DNA of 64,000 nucleotides, taken from the NCBI RefSeq assembly GCF_002895435.1, contig NZ_POYJ01000014.1, positions 62,001 to 126,000 of the forward strand, given 5' to 3'. Of the stretch, positions 63,117-64,000 are shown in pieces (the first letter of the stretch is position 1; each line of letters begins with the position of its first letter). A model generated the notes under the pieces. It had not been told where the DNA came from. It saw only the letters and a program-made list of their open reading frames with translations, and ran no database searches. A program made the translations under genes and the position numbers. The DNA comes from Aquimarina sediminis. GTDB taxonomy: Bacteria > Bacteroidota > Bacteroidia > Flavobacteriales > Flavobacteriaceae.

Positions 63117-64000
63117 TTAGAACAACATTTTTCGCTTTCTAACTAATAACCAAATAACCACAGGAGCACCTATTAACGAAGTAATAGCATTGATAGGAAG
63201 GGTGTATTCACTAGATGGTAATTGGGCTATACCATCGCATATTAGCATAATGATGCTTCCTAGAAGTATCACGGCAGGGATTAATGTTTTATGATCAGAA
63301 GTATGAAATAGTTGTCTGGTGAGATGAGGCACTGCTAATCCGATAAAGGCAATGGGACCGGCAAAGGCAGTACTACTACCAGCCAATAACCCTGTAGCGG
63401 TGATAATCAAAATACGACTGGTTTTTATATTAAGCCCTAGGCTTCGAGCATAGTTTTCTCCTAGAAGTAATGTGTTAAGTGGTTTTATAGAAAGAATTGC
63501 CATTAATAATCCTACTACGGATACCCCTGAGAAAACAATAACATCGAACCAAGACAGATTGCCTAAGCTGCCAAACTCCCAAAAGATATATTGCTGTAAT
63601 TGATGGGCAGGAGCAAAGTAAGAAAGTACACTAACTATGGCTGTAGTGATACTACCAAACATAAGTCCAATAATAAGAATTGCCATGGTATCTCTTACTC
63701 GTATGGATACAATCATAACGGCAAATAGAACCAATACACTACCTAAGCTGGCAGCAATTACTAATCCCCATTTTGAAATCAAAAATGTAGAAACTGCCGC
63801 TACGGTAAATGTGCTGCTTAATATTAGTATTGCCACACCAAGTGTTGCCCCAGAGCTAATTCCTAACACAAAAGGCCCGGCCAGAGGGTTTCTAAACAAT
63901 GTTTGCATTAGTAGACCTGCCACTCCCAAACCACTACCTACAATTATAGCGGTAACGGCTTTTGGTAATCGGTAATCTATAATGATATGTCTCCAGGATT
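63117..64000 (-). CDS. FecCD-family iron/siderophore ABC permease, partial
   Basis: The open frame runs to the window edge (upstream residues end SWRHIIIDYRLPKAVTAIIVG), so the N-terminus lies outside. The visible part has BtuC/FecD features: GLGVAGLLMQTLFRNPLAGPF, then GISSGATLG, GLMFGSITTAIVSVLSYF, IFWEFGSLGNLSWFDV, LGLNIKTSRILII (coupling region), GPIAFIGLAVPHLTR and a final EYTLPINAITSLIGAPVVIWLLVRKRK. It is a membrane component that imports Fe3+-siderophore or B12-type cargo with an ATPase and binding protein not included here. A start at an internal GTG near 63929 is unlikely. Confidence 0.93.
   Translation of the reverse strand, partial: SWRHIIIDYRLPKAVTAIIVGSGLGVAGLLMQTLFRNPLAGPFVLGISSGATLGVAILILSSTFTVAAVSTFLISKWGLVIAASLGSVLVLFAVMIVSIRVRDTMAILIIGLMFGSITTAIVSVLSYFAPAHQLQQYIFWEFGSLGNLSWFDVIVFSGVSVVGLLMAILSIKPLNTLLLGENYARSLGLNIKTSRILIITATGLLAGSSTAFAGPIAFIGLAVPHLTRQLFHTSDHKTLIPAVILLGSIIMLICDGIAQLPSSEYTLPINAITSLIGAPVVIWLLVRKRKMLF

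Overview
The window looks like a chromosome segment from a marine-type member of Bacteroidetes, family Flavobacteriaceae. The evidence is low GC, proteins with C-terminal type IX secretion (Por) sorting domains, TAnnTTTG-type -7 promoter boxes, DUF4870 and DUF1572/DinB-like proteins, and CTnDOT-type TraO/TraQ genes. The exact genus cannot be read from the sequence. No rRNA, tRNA or CRISPR array was found.

Positions 1-18.7 kb (chromosome): two small unknown ORFs and a lipoprotein, then a small secreted acidic protein. A LytS/LytTR-type two-component pair follows, next to a tripartite RND efflux system whose outer-membrane channel is fused to an ABC substrate-binding-like domain. After these come a K+ channel-like protein, a large hybrid histidine kinase, small membrane proteins and a GAF histidine kinase.

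Positions 18,787-36,422 (integrated element, 17.6 kb): it sits at the 3' end of mnmE. Both edges carry a 15-bp sequence that encodes the MnmE terminus Cys-Ile-Gly-Lys-stop (14 of 15 bases identical), which I read as attL and attR. From the right, the element carries a tyrosine integrase, an excisionase-like HTH protein, a primase-helicase, an iteron-like array, a TOPRIM primase, a BfmA/BtgA-like protein, a DUF5712-like relaxase, a VirD4/TraG coupling protein and TraO/TraQ-like proteins. Core T4SS genes are missing, so it looks mobilizable rather than self-transmissible. The left half is cargo: a decayed metallophosphoesterase, a frameshifted coiled-coil gene, a ParB-like protein, a transglutaminase-like protein and a 1044-aa metallophosphoesterase-STAND NTPase that is a strong candidate for an antiphage or inflammasome-like effector. 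A recent IS256-family insertion with 8-bp target duplications lies just behind that gene.

Positions 36.4-64 kb (chromosome): mnmE, a tandem pair of secreted trypsin-like proteases with T9SS signals and duplicated leader regions, a DUF4870 protein and a second hybrid kinase. A nitrogen assimilation locus follows, with amt and a P-II gene diverging from gltB-gltD. The remaining genes are a PLP enzyme, a spermidine synthase-like methyltransferase, an aldo/keto reductase, an alpha/beta hydrolase, an M20 peptidase, a pentapeptide-repeat membrane protein, dnaN, a DinB-like protein and a truncated FecCD permease at the edge.
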